This document shows, in pieces, positions 1-9,334 of a stretch of DNA of 64,000 nt. Under the pieces are notes generated by a model. It saw nothing but the letters and a program-made list of their open reading frames with translations. It was not told the origin of the DNA and ran no database searches. A program made the translations under genes and the position numbers. The stretch is from Litoreibacter albidus (GTDB lineage Bacteria; Pseudomonadota; Alphaproteobacteria; Rhodobacterales; Rhodobacteraceae). Positions within the stretch are counted from its first letter, which is position 1. Every line of letters begins with the position of its first letter. The stretch covers positions 374,501-438,500 of the forward strand of contig NZ_FNOI01000001.1 in the NCBI RefSeq assembly GCF_900107015.1. Reading direction: 5' to 3'.

Positions 1-918
1 CCGGGGCCACGGATTACATCCGCTCTCATTAGGGTGGAAGGGGATCCCGGACCCGCAGAGATCACCAAACGTGTCGACGGGTGGTTCGTCCCAGAAAGCC
101 TTGCTGTTAGCAAGGTATTGGACGGGGCTGCGACCATTGCCACGGATTTTCGCATTGATGTCGCGGGCCACATGCGGCTTGCGATTTTCGTCGGTGACGT
201 CACGGGGGAGCGGCGCATCGGGCGGATCGTGCAACGCCTGTGTGAGATCGAGACCTACAAAAGCATGTCGATGCTAGGCTTGGCCCGAGTGCGTGATCTG
301 GGGCCGCGTATGCGCGATCTGGACACCACTTTAACGGCATTAATGTCGGCCATGACCGAGGGCGGCACGAACGCGGAAGACACGCTTCGCGAGCTTCTCG
401 TGACTTCCGCAGAGTTGGAAAGCCTGCTGGCGCAGTCGTCATTCCGGTTTGGGGCCACGGGGGCTTACGAGGCGATTGTGAACCAGCGCATTGATGTTCT
501 GCGTGAACAGCGTTTCGAGGGGCGACAGACCTTTGCCGAATTCATGATGCGCCGCTTTGATCCGGCGATGCGGACGGTCAAAGCGTCGGAGCGGCGGCTG
601 CAAACCATGGCCGAACGCGCCATTCGTGCGGGCGATCTGCTGCGCACACGGGTGGATGTGGAACGCTCCGCCCAGAACCAGAAGCTACTGGAAAGCATGG
701 ATAAGCGCGCCGATCTGCAACTGCGCCTGCAAAAGACGGTGGAGGGGCTATCGGTCGTGGCCATCAGCTATTATGCGGTCAACCTCGTGCTCTACATGGC
801 GCAGCCAGCCGCCTATGCGGTGGGAATACCCAAGCTGGTGCTCGCCGCCGTTACGACCCCCGTGGTCGTGCTGGCCGTGTGGTGGATGGTTCACAGAATT
901 CGCGAAAAGATGGAGTAG
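1..918 (+). CDS. DUF3422-family membrane protein, 3' part
   Basis: The reading frame is open to the left edge of the window, so this is the C-terminal part of a longer protein; the GTG at 34 is only an internal codon. The visible part (about 305 residues) has a long helical region rich in Arg, Glu and Leu, consistent with coiled coil, and ends in two hydrophobic segments, roughly the last 60 residues, followed by a basic tail (VHRIREKME). This matches my memory of the DUF3422 family, whose members are about 430 residues with two C-terminal membrane spans. Function unknown. A bidirectional terminator follows. The family call is fairly secure; no role is proposed. Confidence 0.75.
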   Translation, partial: PGPRITSALIRVEGDPGPAEITKRVDGWFVPESLAVSKVLDGAATIATDFRIDVAGHMRLAIFVGDVTGERRIGRIVQRLCEIETYKSMSMLGLARVRDLGPRMRDLDTTLTALMSAMTEGGTNAEDTLRELLVTSAELESLLAQSSFRFGATGAYEAIVNQRIDVLREQRFEGRQTFAEFMMRRFDPAMRTVKASERRLQTMAERAIRAGDLLRTRVDVERSAQNQKLLESMDKRADLQLRLQKTVEGLSVVAISYYAVNLVLYMAQPAAYAVGIPKLVLAAVTTPVVVLAVWWMVHRIREKME

Positions 919-938
919 GGGGCTTGGCGCCCAAAATG

Positions 939-974
939 AAAAGGCCCGGTGCAACACGCAATCGGGCCTTTTTT
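939..974. terminator. Bidirectional rho-independent terminator
   Basis: AAAAGGCCCG at 939-948 pairs with CGGGCCTTTT beginning at 963, with a 14-nt loop and a run of six T on the plus strand; the A run gives a U tract on the minus strand. It sits between the convergent ends of the DUF3422 gene (918) and dppC (983). Confidence 0.85.
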
Positions 975-982
975 GTGCGCGA

Positions 983-1888
983 CTACCGCCCGCGGATTTT
1001 CGGGTCCAATGCGTCCCTTAGCCCGTCGCCCATGTAGTTCACGGACAACACTGTCAGTGAGATCGCTAGGCCCGGCCACATGACCCGCTCCGGGTATTGT
1101 TGTAGGTAGTCGACGCTATCGAACAGCAGGCGGCCCCATGTCGGGAAGTCCGGCGGGAACCCAAGGCCAAGAAAGCTGAGGGCGCTTTCGGTGATGATCG
1201 CGTTGGCGATACCCAAGGTCGCGGACACCATGATCGGCGATAGCACGTTCGGTAGAATGTGGCGGATGATCATGCGGCGGCTTGGTGTCCCAATGGACCG
1301 CGCGGCCAGCACAAATTCACGTTCTTTGATAGCAAGCACATCCCCGCGGACGATCCGCGCGGTTTGCATCCAAGAGGTCGCGCCGATGGCCGACACCATT
1401 AGGATGAAAATCCCACCCTCAGGTCCGAACGCTGAGTTCAGCTTGTCGCGAAACAGCATGATGATAACCAGCAGCAGCGGCAACAGTGGCAAGGCAAGGA
1501 ACAAATCCGTGGTCCGCATCATAATGCCGTCCAGCTTCTTGAAGTAGCCTGCGACAACGCCGACCAGCGTGCCAAGCCCCAAGGCCAGAGCCATCGCTGT
1601 CAGGCCAACAGCCATCGACACGCGCCCGCCAGCCATCATGCGCGCGAAGGTATCGCGGCCCAACTGGTCGGTGCCCATAGGGTGGGCGAGGCTAGGGCCC
1701 TGATTGCGGGACCGGATGTCGATGTGGGTCGCATCAACGCCCCACAACCACGGCCCAAAAATCACTCCTAGAATGATAAGTATGAAGAAGACGGCGCCGA
1801 TAAGCGCGCCTTTATGGGTTTTGAACTGGTCCCAAACGTCCCACCATTGGTTGCGGGGCGGGGCAGTGATCTGCGTGGTATCAGTCAT
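983..1888 (-). CDS. dppC: Peptide ABC transporter permease, DppC type
   Basis: Inner-membrane permease of an oligo/dipeptide ABC importer, 301 residues from ATG 1888. An N-terminal membrane span lies at about residues 27-47 after a hydrophilic leader. The BPD_transp_1 domain follows from about residue 85, with the ATPase-docking EAA loop near residues 191-215 (EFVLAARSIGTP...). The frame also allows a TTG at 1900, but that would overlap the dppB stop, and a GAGATC element lies just before ATG 1888, so ATG is preferred. It is the last gene of the dppDFABC operon, 8 nt after dppB. Substrate cannot be read from the permease. Confidence 0.9.
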   Translation of the reverse strand: MTDTTQITAPPRNQWWDVWDQFKTHKGALIGAVFFILIILGVIFGPWLWGVDATHIDIRSRNQGPSLAHPMGTDQLGRDTFARMMAGGRVSMAVGLTAMALALGLGTLVGVVAGYFKKLDGIMMRTTDLFLALPLLPLLLVIIMLFRDKLNSAFGPEGGIFILMVSAIGATSWMQTARIVRGDVLAIKEREFVLAARSIGTPSRRMIIRHILPNVLSPIMVSATLGIANAIITESALSFLGLGFPPDFPTWGRLLFDSVDYLQQYPERVMWPGLAISLTVLSVNYMGDGLRDALDPKIRGR

Positions 1889-1896
1889 AGTGGATC

Positions 1897-2922
1897 TCAA
1901 TCATATCTAATACGGGGGTCCAGAATGCCGTAGAGCACATCGGCAATCAGGTTGAAGAGCACGATCAGGATCGCGAAAATGAAGGTCAGTGTTTGCACCG
2001 TTGGCACGTCGCCGCCTTGGATGGCGATGATCAGCAGTTGGCCGAGGCCGTTAACCTTGAACACTTGCTCCGTAATGATTGCGCCGCCGAAGATCGACGG
2101 GATCCCAAGGGCGATCACCGTGACCACGGGGATCATGGAGTTGCGCAGCACGTGAACCAGCACAACGGTCTTTTCCTTCATGCCCTTGGCCCGCGCTGTG
2201 CGCACGTAATCTTGGTTCAGGTTATCGAGCATGGATGCCCGCGTGAAGCGCGATATCTGCGCGGTGATCTGCAAGGCCAGCACCATCACCGGCATGATCA
2301 TCTGGCGGAATTGGAACTTGAAGCTTTCCCAGTCCGTGACCTCATGGGTGGTGTCATAAATCGACGGCAGCCAGAAATAGCTGTCGCTCGGGATCATCAC
2401 GGAGAATAGAACGATCACCAGAACGCCGGAGAAGAACGGCGGCACGGAGAAGCCGATCATCGACACCAGCGTGCCCATTTGGTCGAAGACGGAATATTGC
2501 TTGTACGCCGATATAATACCGATGGGCAGCGCGATGAGGGTGCCGACCAGATAGGCGGTGCCAACTACCATCAAGGTCTGCGGCATGCGCTGCATGATCA
2601 GGTCCATAACGGGCGAGCGGGTTTGGTAGGAGATCAGGCGGGTTTCCCCAGCGGTGCCCAAGTCCCAGCCGAAAGCGTGTTCCAGATAGATGCGCGGTTC
2701 CAGCCAGAAGAACTGCTTTAACCATAGGCCGTATTGCACAATCAGTGGTTTGTTGACCCCAAGTGCCTCGCGTATTTGTTCGCGCACTTCGGACGGGATC
2801 GTGAGGGGCAGATTGCCAGTCGGGTCGGACGGGCTGAGTTTCACGATCATGAAGATCACGAAAGAGATGAACAGAAGCGTCGGGACCGTTAGGATCAGCC
2901 GGCGGATCGTGAAGGTGAACAT
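1897..2922 (-). CDS. dppB: Peptide ABC transporter permease, DppB type
   Basis: First permease of the importer, 341 residues, ordinary DppB/OppB length. It starts MFTFTIRRLI with a membrane span at about 9-29, then a periplasmic stretch rich in Pro and acidic residues, then the BPD_transp_1 core with several further spans. The EAA motif lies near residues 239-262 (DYVRTARAKGM...), where the ATPases dock. It heterodimerises with DppC in the inner membrane. The gene follows dppA after an 80-nt spacer holding a stem-loop. Confidence 0.92.
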   Translation of the reverse strand: MFTFTIRRLILTVPTLLFISFVIFMIVKLSPSDPTGNLPLTIPSEVREQIREALGVNKPLIVQYGLWLKQFFWLEPRIYLEHAFGWDLGTAGETRLISYQTRSPVMDLIMQRMPQTLMVVGTAYLVGTLIALPIGIISAYKQYSVFDQMGTLVSMIGFSVPPFFSGVLVIVLFSVMIPSDSYFWLPSIYDTTHEVTDWESFKFQFRQMIMPVMVLALQITAQISRFTRASMLDNLNQDYVRTARAKGMKEKTVVLVHVLRNSMIPVVTVIALGIPSIFGGAIITEQVFKVNGLGQLLIIAIQGGDVPTVQTLTFIFAILIVLFNLIADVLYGILDPRIRYD

Positions 2923-2964
2923 ATAGCGACGCCTCGGTTCAGGTCTTAAGGAAGGGTGGGGGGA

Positions 2965-2989
2965 GTGAGGCGGGACTGGCCCGCCTCAC
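2965..2989 (-). promoter_or_regulatory. Intercistronic stem-loop between dppA and dppB
   Basis: GTGAGGCGGG (2965-2974) and CCCGCCTCAC (2980-2989) form a perfect 10-bp stem with a 5-nt loop. No T tract follows on the minus strand, so it is not a classical terminator. Stem-loops in this place commonly protect the binding-protein message or reduce permease expression; that role is inferred. Confidence 0.7.
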
Positions 2990-3002
2990 AAAGTGTTATG
3001 GC

Positions 3003-4715
3003 TTATTTAACGCGGTACCAGTCGGCCACATTCCAAAGCTCGCTGTCCCATACGTTCAGCTTGACGCCGCCAAGACTATTCGCATGCGCGGACAGACGAC
3101 CACGGTGCACCAGCGGGATGATGGCACCTTCTTGGACGATCAGATCGTTCAGCTGTTTGCCGATTTCGGCGCGGGCCTCAAGACCGGCAGTGTTGGACAG
3201 TTTCTTGTGCAGCGCGTCGTACTCTTCGTTACAGAAGCGGGTGATGTTTTCACCCTGCCACTGGGTCGCGGGCGACGGTGCTTTGTCGCACAGGCCGTTG
3301 GCCAGATACGATTGCGGGTCTGTGCCGTTGAACGTGTTGGCGTACATTTCCACGTCTGCGTAGAACTTCTGGAACGTATCAGGCGACGCGGCGTCGCCAC
3401 CGAAGAACACCGACGAGTCTACATTGCGCAGCTCTGCGGTGATGCCGATTTCCGACCACCACTGTTTGATCAGGGCTTGGAAGTCCTGACGTACGGCGTT
3501 GGTGGAGGATTGATAGAGCAAGCTCAGCTCTACGCCGTCTTTATCGCGCGAGCCGTCACCGTTGCTATCGACCCAACCTGCGTCCTCAAGAAGCTTGTTC
3601 GCGCCCGCGATGTCTTGCTTATCGCAGGTCATCGAAGTGGAGTTGAACGCATCAGGTGCAGGCACCCAGTTACAGGTGACTTTACCCGCTTTGCCGTAGC
3701 CGATTTCGACAAGCAGTGGGCGGTCGATTGCCATGGACATGGCCTTGTAAACCGCAGGGTCGCCCAAGAACGGATGCGGGCGAATGACGGAGCGTTCTTC
3801 CGGCCCCAGATCAGGCGAGGGATTGGTTTGGTTCAGCATCAGGCGCTCTACCAACGGGCCGAAGCCTGCCACAGGCTTGCCCTTGCCGCCTTTCTCCATG
3901 TTGGCGATGACGTCAGGCGCCAGTTGCAGGTTCCACGCGTAGTCAAACTCGCCGGTTTCCATAACCGCACGGCCAGCAGCCGTCGCGTCGCCGCCACCTT
4001 TGAAGGTTACCGTTGCAAAGGCTGGTTTGCCTTCTTCGCGGTAGTTCTCGTTGGCTTCCATAGTGATCACGTCGTTAGGCTTGAACTCAACCACCTTGAA
4101 CGGGCCGGTGCCGATTGGGTTGAAGTTCTGCTCCGAACAGCTGGATGCAGCTGCGCCCGTGCAGTCCGCGAACTGTGCAGCTTGCAAAATTGGGCTCTCG
4201 CCGCCGACGAAGGGGCCGTAAGGGAAGGGGGTCGGCTTGTCGAAGGTGACTTTGACCGTCAGGTCGTCGATTGCTTCTACGTTGGTGACACCCTCAAATT
4301 TGGTGATCTGCGCGCAGCCGCCTTCTGGGTTCATGCAGTAGTCTGCCGTGAATTTTACATCAGCGGATGTGAACGGGGTGCCGTCTGACCAGACGATGCC
4401 GGGTTTGATCTTCCACGTGATTGTGGTCAGGTCTTCGGAAACGCCGCCGTTATCGGTAGTCGGAATTTCATCCACGAGCCACGGAACCAATTCGCCGGTC
4501 TCGCTGTAGCGCGCCAGCGGTTCAACAACCATGGAGCCGGCTTCAACGTCTTTGGTCCCGCCCGACAGGAACGGGTTCATGATGGAGGGGGCTTGCCAAT
4601 AAATGATCGACACGGCGCCGTCGCGGCCACGTTCACCGGAATGGCCGTCGGCCATTGCCATCGGCACAAAGGCCAGTGAGGCGGCAGCACCTAAGAGGGC
4701 TGGTTTCAGTTTCAT
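3003..4715 (-). CDS. dppA: Periplasmic peptide-binding protein (SBP_bac_5)
   Basis: Solute-binding protein of the adjacent importer, 570 residues. The signal peptide (MKLKPALLGA...) has a likely SPase I site after MAMA near residue 22; there is no lipobox, so the protein is soluble periplasmic. The SBP_bac_5 domain covers most of the rest. It has four clear Cys in the middle (CMNPEGGC, and CTGAAASSC) that could form disulphides. AAGGAGAG lies 6 nt before the ATG. It lies between the ATPase genes and the permease genes. At 570 residues it is longer than E. coli DppA (about 535). Nickel or peptide specificity is not decidable; the neighbouring M20 enzymes favour peptides or acyl-amino acids. 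Confidence 0.9.
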   Translation of the reverse strand: MKLKPALLGAAASLAFVPMAMADGHSGERGRDGAVSIIYWQAPSIMNPFLSGGTKDVEAGSMVVEPLARYSETGELVPWLVDEIPTTDNGGVSEDLTTITWKIKPGIVWSDGTPFTSADVKFTADYCMNPEGGCAQITKFEGVTNVEAIDDLTVKVTFDKPTPFPYGPFVGGESPILQAAQFADCTGAAASSCSEQNFNPIGTGPFKVVEFKPNDVITMEANENYREEGKPAFATVTFKGGGDATAAGRAVMETGEFDYAWNLQLAPDVIANMEKGGKGKPVAGFGPLVERLMLNQTNPSPDLGPEERSVIRPHPFLGDPAVYKAMSMAIDRPLLVEIGYGKAGKVTCNWVPAPDAFNSTSMTCDKQDIAGANKLLEDAGWVDSNGDGSRDKDGVELSLLYQSSTNAVRQDFQALIKQWWSEIGITAELRNVDSSVFFGGDAASPDTFQKFYADVEMYANTFNGTDPQSYLANGLCDKAPSPATQWQGENITRFCNEEYDALHKKLSNTAGLEARAEIGKQLNDLIVQEGAIIPLVHRGRLSAHANSLGGVKLNVWDSELWNVADWYRVK

Positions 4716-4763
4716 GTAGTCTCTCCTTGTTGAGCTTATTGTTTTTGGCGCTTTATCAACGCT

Positions 4764-5759
4764 CTATGTTGTCTGGTTAAAGAGGTGGCAGGCCACAAAG
4801 CGGCCGGGCTGAACCTCGCGAAACTCCGGCTCGTCGCGCTTGCAGATATCCATGACGGACGGGCAGCGGGTGCAGAAATTGCACCCCTTAGGCGGGTTCG
4901 ACGGCGACGGAACATCGCCCGCCAGAATAATCCGCTCGACCTTTTCCTCCACGGACGGATCCGGTTCAGGCACAGCGCTGAGCAACGCCTTGGTGTAGGG
5001 ATGCAAAGGCTCCGCGTAGATGTCATCGCGCGGGGCCAGCTCTGCGATGCGGCCCAGATACATAACCGCCACGCGGTCCGCGATATGGCGCACCATCGAC
5101 AGATCGTGCGAGATAAACAGATAGGTCAGCCCAAGCCGTTCTTGCAATTCCTCAAGCAGGTTAACCACCTGCGCCTGAATTGACACGTCGAGGGCCGCAA
5201 TCGGCTCGTCGCATACGATGAACTTGGGGTTCAGCGCCAAGGCGCGGGCAATACCGATGCGCTGGCGTTGCCCGCCGGAAAACTCATGCGGGTATCTATT
5301 GGCAAAATCACGGTTGAGGCCAACTTGGTCCATCAGCTCCAGCACACGCTCGCGGCGCTCCGCAGCGGAGCCAGCGTGATGTTCGCGCAGCGGCTCGCCG
5401 ATGATCTCCGACACCTTCATGCGCGGGTTCAGCGACGCTTGCGGATCTTGGAAGATCATCTGCATCTGGGTGCGCATCTTGCGCAGCTCCTCAGGGGCTG
5501 CGTGCGCAATGTCGCGCCCGTCAATGGTCACCGACCCGCCCGTCACCTCATAGAGACGCAATACGGAACGCCCGACGGTGGATTTCCCGCAACCGGACTC
5601 GCCGACCAGCCCAAGGGTTTCCCCCTCGAAGATGTCGAAGGAAATGCCATCAACGGCTTTTACTTCTCCAGTGCGTCGGCGTAGCAAGCCGCCGTAAATC
5701 GGGAAGTGCATTTTCAGATTGGAAACGCGGACAAGCGGCTCTTTCGGGGTATCAAGCAA
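4764..5759 (-). CDS. dppF: Peptide ABC transporter ATP-binding protein, DppF type
   Basis: Cytoplasmic ATPase, 331 residues from TTG 5759. Walker A (GESGCGKST) is at about residues 53-61, the signature FSGGQRQR near 160-167 and Walker B (FIVCDEP) near 180-186. The C-terminal oligopeptide-type region has the usual Cys cluster (CNFCTRC...CKRDEP). The start is chosen because GGAGGA lies 7 nt before this TTG and the start then overlaps the dppD stop by 8 nt; the length fits the family. ATG at 5801 is the alternative (345 residues) but has no visible Shine-Dalgarno sequence and overlaps dppD by about 50 nt. Confidence 0.88.
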   Translation of the reverse strand: MLDTPKEPLVRVSNLKMHFPIYGGLLRRRTGEVKAVDGISFDIFEGETLGLVGESGCGKSTVGRSVLRLYEVTGGSVTIDGRDIAHAAPEELRKMRTQMQMIFQDPQASLNPRMKVSEIIGEPLREHHAGSAAERRERVLELMDQVGLNRDFANRYPHEFSGGQRQRIGIARALALNPKFIVCDEPIAALDVSIQAQVVNLLEELQERLGLTYLFISHDLSMVRHIADRVAVMYLGRIAELAPRDDIYAEPLHPYTKALLSAVPEPDPSVEEKVERIILAGDVPSPSNPPKGCNFCTRCPSVMDICKRDEPEFREVQPGRFVACHLFNQTT

Positions 5760-6768
5760 CGCGCGGTCCTCCAGCGGTAAAGTCGTAGAAGCAGGCGGCA
5801 TCGTGGCCAGGACCGGCTGGCGTGCGGCTCGGGTTCTCTGCGTCGCAACGTGCAAAACGGTATTGGCAGCGGTCGCGGAACGGGCAGGCGGTGGGGGCCG
5901 CGCCAAGGATGGGCGGCTGGCCGTCAATTACGTTCAACTTGTCGGGGCGCGCGCCGCGCACCGTCGGGATCGTTTCCAGCAGGGCGCGTGTATACGGATG
6001 CTGGGGGTTGCCGAAGAGTTCACGGGTCGGGGCTTGTTCAACAACTTGGCCCCCGTACATGACCATAACCCTGTCAGCGATCCCAGCGATAACGCCAAGA
6101 TCATGCGTGATCCAGATAATCGCCATGCCCAGCTTTTCGCGTAGGTCTTTTACCAGTTCCAGAATTTGCGCCTGAATGGTCACGTCGAGCGCGGTTGTCG
6201 GCTCATCGGCGATCAGCACCTTGGGGTCGCACGCAAGGGCGATGGCAATCATGACCCGCTGGCGCATACCGCCGGAAAACTGGTGCGGGTAGTCTTTGAG
6301 ACGTCTTTGCGCATCGGGGATGCCGACAAGCTCCAGCAACTCAGCGGCGCGAATGCGCGCGTCAGCTTTGCTCAGGCCCATATGCCTGCGCAGTGGCTCC
6401 ATGATCTGGAAGCCGACGTTGAACACGGGGTTCAGGGAGGTCATCGGGTCTTGAAAGATAAAGCCGATCCGCCCGCCGCGCACTTTGCGCAAGGTTTCCG
6501 CATCGGTTGTGAGCAGATCGTTGCCTTCAAAAAGCACCTCCCCGCCACGGATGTCCGCAGGTGGGGAAGGCAGCAGGCCAATCAGCGACATCATCGTCAC
6601 CGATTTGCCGGAGCCGCTTTCTCCAACGACTCCCAACAACTCTCCCGGACGGACGTCAAAACTGACGTCATTCACGGCATGGACCTCGCCGGAGCGAGTT
6701 TTAAATACGGTCTTTAGACCCCGTACATCAAGTACGGGCTGTAGGACTGGCGCGGGCCCGTCTGGCAT
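5752..6768 (-). CDS. dppD: Peptide ABC transporter ATP-binding protein, DppD type
   Basis: First gene of the operon, 338 residues. Walker A (GESGSGKS) is at 49-56, the signature SGGMRQR lies near residue 165, Walker B near 185 (VLIADEP), and the C-terminal oligopeptide_HPY region includes [14 protein letters not shown]. It pairs with DppF as the ATPase heterodimer. AGGGGG lies a few bases before the ATG. A promoter candidate lies 50-75 nt upstream in the gap shared with argE. Confidence 0.92.
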   Translation of the reverse strand: MPDGPAPVLQPVLDVRGLKTVFKTRSGEVHAVNDVSFDVRPGELLGVVGESGSGKSVTMMSLIGLLPSPPADIRGGEVLFEGNDLLTTDAETLRKVRGGRIGFIFQDPMTSLNPVFNVGFQIMEPLRRHMGLSKADARIRAAELLELVGIPDAQRRLKDYPHQFSGGMRQRVMIAIALACDPKVLIADEPTTALDVTIQAQILELVKDLREKLGMAIIWITHDLGVIAGIADRVMVMYGGQVVEQAPTRELFGNPQHPYTRALLETIPTVRGARPDKLNVIDGQPPILGAAPTACPFRDRCQYRFARCDAENPSRTPAGPGHDAACFYDFTAGGPRVA

Positions 6769-6816
6769 TCAATACCCCCTGTTGAACGGCACCAGTGTCC
6801 CCCGGCGCTCGTCGTA

Positions 6817-6844
6817 AGTTTATCACCGAAATTTTTCATAGCAA
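6817..6844 (-). promoter_or_regulatory. Candidate sigma-70 promoter for dppDFABC
   Basis: On the minus strand TTGCTA (6844-6839), a 16-nt spacer and TAAACT (6822-6817) each match consensus at four of six positions. It is placed 50-75 nt before the dppD start, inside the 202-nt gap shared with argE. No operator palindrome is evident. Confidence 0.4.
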
Positions 6845-6970
6845 CGGTTTTTGTGAAAGAAATGCGCGTTGTCGCGGCATGAGGTGAATTCTTAAGCACA
6901 GGTCTTGACGCTGGGACATCGGGGGACCAACCTGCCGATTGATAATCTCTCAAAAATGCAAGGACGGCCC

Positions 6971-8122
6971 ATGGATGCGCGCGCCATTCTCGACAAGCTA
7001 GTATCTTTTAAAACAGTCAGTAATGTCAGTAACCTTGACCTTATCGACTGGGTGGAAGACTACCTTAAAGGTCACGGCGTCATCGCAACCCGTGTCTATA
7101 ATGAAGAGGGAAATAAGGCGTCTCTATACGCCAACGTCGGGCCGGATGTCGCGGGCGGGGTTGTACTTTCTGGGCACACGGATGTCGTTCCTGTCGAGGG
7201 CCAGGCGTGGGATACCGACCCGTTCACGGTGGTGGAAAAAGACGGAAAACTCTTCGGGCGCGGTACCTGCGATATGAAGGGATTCGATGCCTTGGCGCTT
7301 GCAGCCGTACCTCTCGCATTGGAGCGGGGCGTGAAGCGCCCCTTGCAAATCGCACTCAGCTACGACGAGGAAGTCGGCTGCCTTGGTGCGCCGCCAATGA
7401 TCGCCGAGATGCGTAAACACTTGCCCGCCGCCAGCGCCGTGGTGGTGGGGGAGCCCTCTATGATGAAGGCTGTTTCAGGTCACAAAGGCGGCTACGGCTG
7501 GTGGATCCATGTGCATGGCTTCGAGGTTCATTCCTCCCTGCTGCACACGGGTGTGAACGCGATTATGTATGGCGTGAAACTGATCGAATGGGCCAACCAG
7601 ATCAACGACGCCAATATCGCTGCGACGCCTTCTCCGATTGCCGCGCAGTTTGATCCGCCATTCACGACGGCCCACACGGGTAAGATCTGGGGTGGCACAG
7701 CGCACAACATCACCGCGAAGGATTGTGAATTCGGCATCGACTTCAGGCTGGTACCTGGCGACGACATTGCCACCTACCGCGACGCCTTGTTTGCGCGTGT
7801 GGCGGAAGTGGAGGCTGCGATGCAGGCGGTTGTGCCCGAAACACGCATCGAAGTGACTGAGCGTTTTCACGTGCCCCCATTGCAGCCGGAGAACGACGGC
7901 GAGGCCGAACGTCTGGTGCGACAACTGACCGGCGACAACGCGACCCATGTTGTCAGTTACGGCACGGAGGCGGGGCAATTCCAAGAGAAAGACTACTCCG
8001 CCATCATTTGCGGCCCCGGCGATATCGCGCAAGCCCACCAGCCGAACGAATTCCTTGAGGTCTCCCAATTCGAGGCAGGTCAGGCATTCATGGCAAAGCT
8101 GGTGGATCATCTTGCCGAATGA
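6971..8122 (+). CDS. argE: Acetylornithine deacetylase / M20 metallopeptidase
   Basis: 383 residues from ATG 6971. It hydrolyses N2-acetyl-L-ornithine to ornithine and acetate, or a related acyl-amino acid. The M20 metal ligands are visible: His in SGHTDVVP, Asp in GTCDMKG, the catalytic/bridging Glu pair in YDEEVGCLG, Glu in VVGEPS and His near the C-terminus (AQAHQPNE). The dimerisation domain lies between. The frame continues upstream to 6905, but the extension is not conserved-looking. It is divergent from the peptide importer, with another M20 gene 51 nt downstream. Arginine synthesis and salvage of imported acyl-amino acids are both possible. Confidence 0.88.
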   Translation: MDARAILDKLVSFKTVSNVSNLDLIDWVEDYLKGHGVIATRVYNEEGNKASLYANVGPDVAGGVVLSGHTDVVPVEGQAWDTDPFTVVEKDGKLFGRGTCDMKGFDALALAAVPLALERGVKRPLQIALSYDEEVGCLGAPPMIAEMRKHLPAASAVVVGEPSMMKAVSGHKGGYGWWIHVHGFEVHSSLLHTGVNAIMYGVKLIEWANQINDANIAATPSPIAAQFDPPFTTAHTGKIWGGTAHNITAKDCEFGIDFRLVPGDDIATYRDALFARVAEVEAAMQAVVPETRIEVTERFHVPPLQPENDGEAERLVRQLTGDNATHVVSYGTEAGQFQEKDYSAIICGPGDIAQAHQPNEFLEVSQFEAGQAFMAKLVDHLAE

Positions 8123-8173
8123 ACTTGAGCCTGCCGCATAACCCTACCTACTAACCCGAAAGAGGACTTATCC

Positions 8174-9334
8174 ATGCCTGTTAAAAACCGCTTTGCCGAA
8201 CTCCTGCCAGAGATCACTGAATGGCGTCGCGACATCCACGAGAACCCAGAAATCCTGTTTGAAACGCACCGCACCTCTGCGCTGGTCGCGGAGAAACTGA
8301 AAGCGTTCGGATGCGATGAGGTCGTTGAGGGCATTGGCCGGACGGGGGTTGTTGCCGTTATCAAGGGCAAGTCGAACAAATCCGGCAAGACCATCGGCTT
8401 GCGCGCCGACATGGATGCGCTGCCCATCCTTGAGGCCACGGGGTTGGACTATGCCTCCAAAACGCCGGGTGCGATGCATGCTTGTGGACACGATGGTCAC
8501 ACTGCCATGCTGTTGGGCGCTGCCAAATACCTGTCGGAGACGCGCAATTTTGACGGCACTGTCGTCGTGATTTTCCAACCTGCGGAAGAGGGCGGCGGCG
8601 GCGGTCGCGAGATGTGTGAAGATGGCCTGATGGACCGCTGGTCGATCGACGAAGTATACGGCATGCACAACTGGCCGGGGAAACCGGTGGGTAGCTTCTC
8701 GATCCGCGCGGGCGCGTTTTTTGCGGCAACCGACACATTTGAGGTCACGATGAAGGGGTTGGGCGGCCACGCCGCGAAGCCACATGAGACGGTGGACACA
8801 ACGGTTATGGCATCTAACGCGGTGCTGGCATTGCAAACCTTGGTGTCGCGCAATGCGGACCCTGTTCAGAACATCGTATGCTCAGTCACGTCCTTCGAGA
8901 CGGAGAGCAAAGCGTTCAACGTGATCCCTGAGACCGTTACCATCAAGGGCACCGTGCGCACGATGTCGACTGAAATGCGCGACCTTGCGGCGAAACGCGT
9001 GCCGGAAATTTGTGAAGGCGTGGCTGCAACCTTCGGTGGGTCCGCCGAGGTGAACTACATGAAGGGGTATCCCGTCATGGTGAACCACGAGGAGCAGACC
9101 GAATTCGCAGCCTCCGTCGCGACCAAAGTATCGGGCGCGTGTGAAGAGGCACCGTTGGTGATGGGCGGGGAGGATTTCGCCTACCTTCTGGAAGAGCGCC
9201 CGGGCGCATACATCCTTGTCGGCAACGGCGACACCGCCATGGTTCACCACCCAGAGTACAACTTCAACGATGAAGCCATCCCTGCGGGTTGCAGTTGGTG
9301 GGCCGAAATTGTGGAGCAACGCCTACCGAGCTGA
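8174..9334 (+). CDS. M20D amidohydrolase (hippurate hydrolase/aminoacylase-like)
   Basis: 386 residues, typical of the M20D/IAA-amino acid hydrolase family. It shows GLRADMDALPI, the metal site HACGHDGH, the catalytic PAEEG and MHNWPG, and near the end GGEDFAYLLEE. It should release an acid and a free amino acid from N-acyl-amino acids; the acyl group cannot be predicted. AAGAGGA lies 9 nt before the ATG. It is co-oriented with argE and ends at a strong terminator. With the divergent importer it suggests an uptake-and-deacylation module. Confidence 0.88.
   Translation: MPVKNRFAELLPEITEWRRDIHENPEILFETHRTSALVAEKLKAFGCDEVVEGIGRTGVVAVIKGKSNKSGKTIGLRADMDALPILEATGLDYASKTPGAMHACGHDGHTAMLLGAAKYLSETRNFDGTVVVIFQPAEEGGGGGREMCEDGLMDRWSIDEVYGMHNWPGKPVGSFSIRAGAFFAATDTFEVTMKGLGGHAAKPHETVDTTVMASNAVLALQTLVSRNADPVQNIVCSVTSFETESKAFNVIPETVTIKGTVRTMSTEMRDLAAKRVPEICEGVAATFGGSAEVNYMKGYPVMVNHEEQTEFAASVATKVSGACEEAPLVMGGEDFAYLLEERPGAYILVGNGDTAMVHHPEYNFNDEAIPAGCSWWAEIVEQRLPS

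Noticed and set aside
3084-4388. 434-codon open frame on the plus strand antisense to dppA
   Set aside because: Shadow of the GC-rich dppA codons; no protein-like motifs and no start context.
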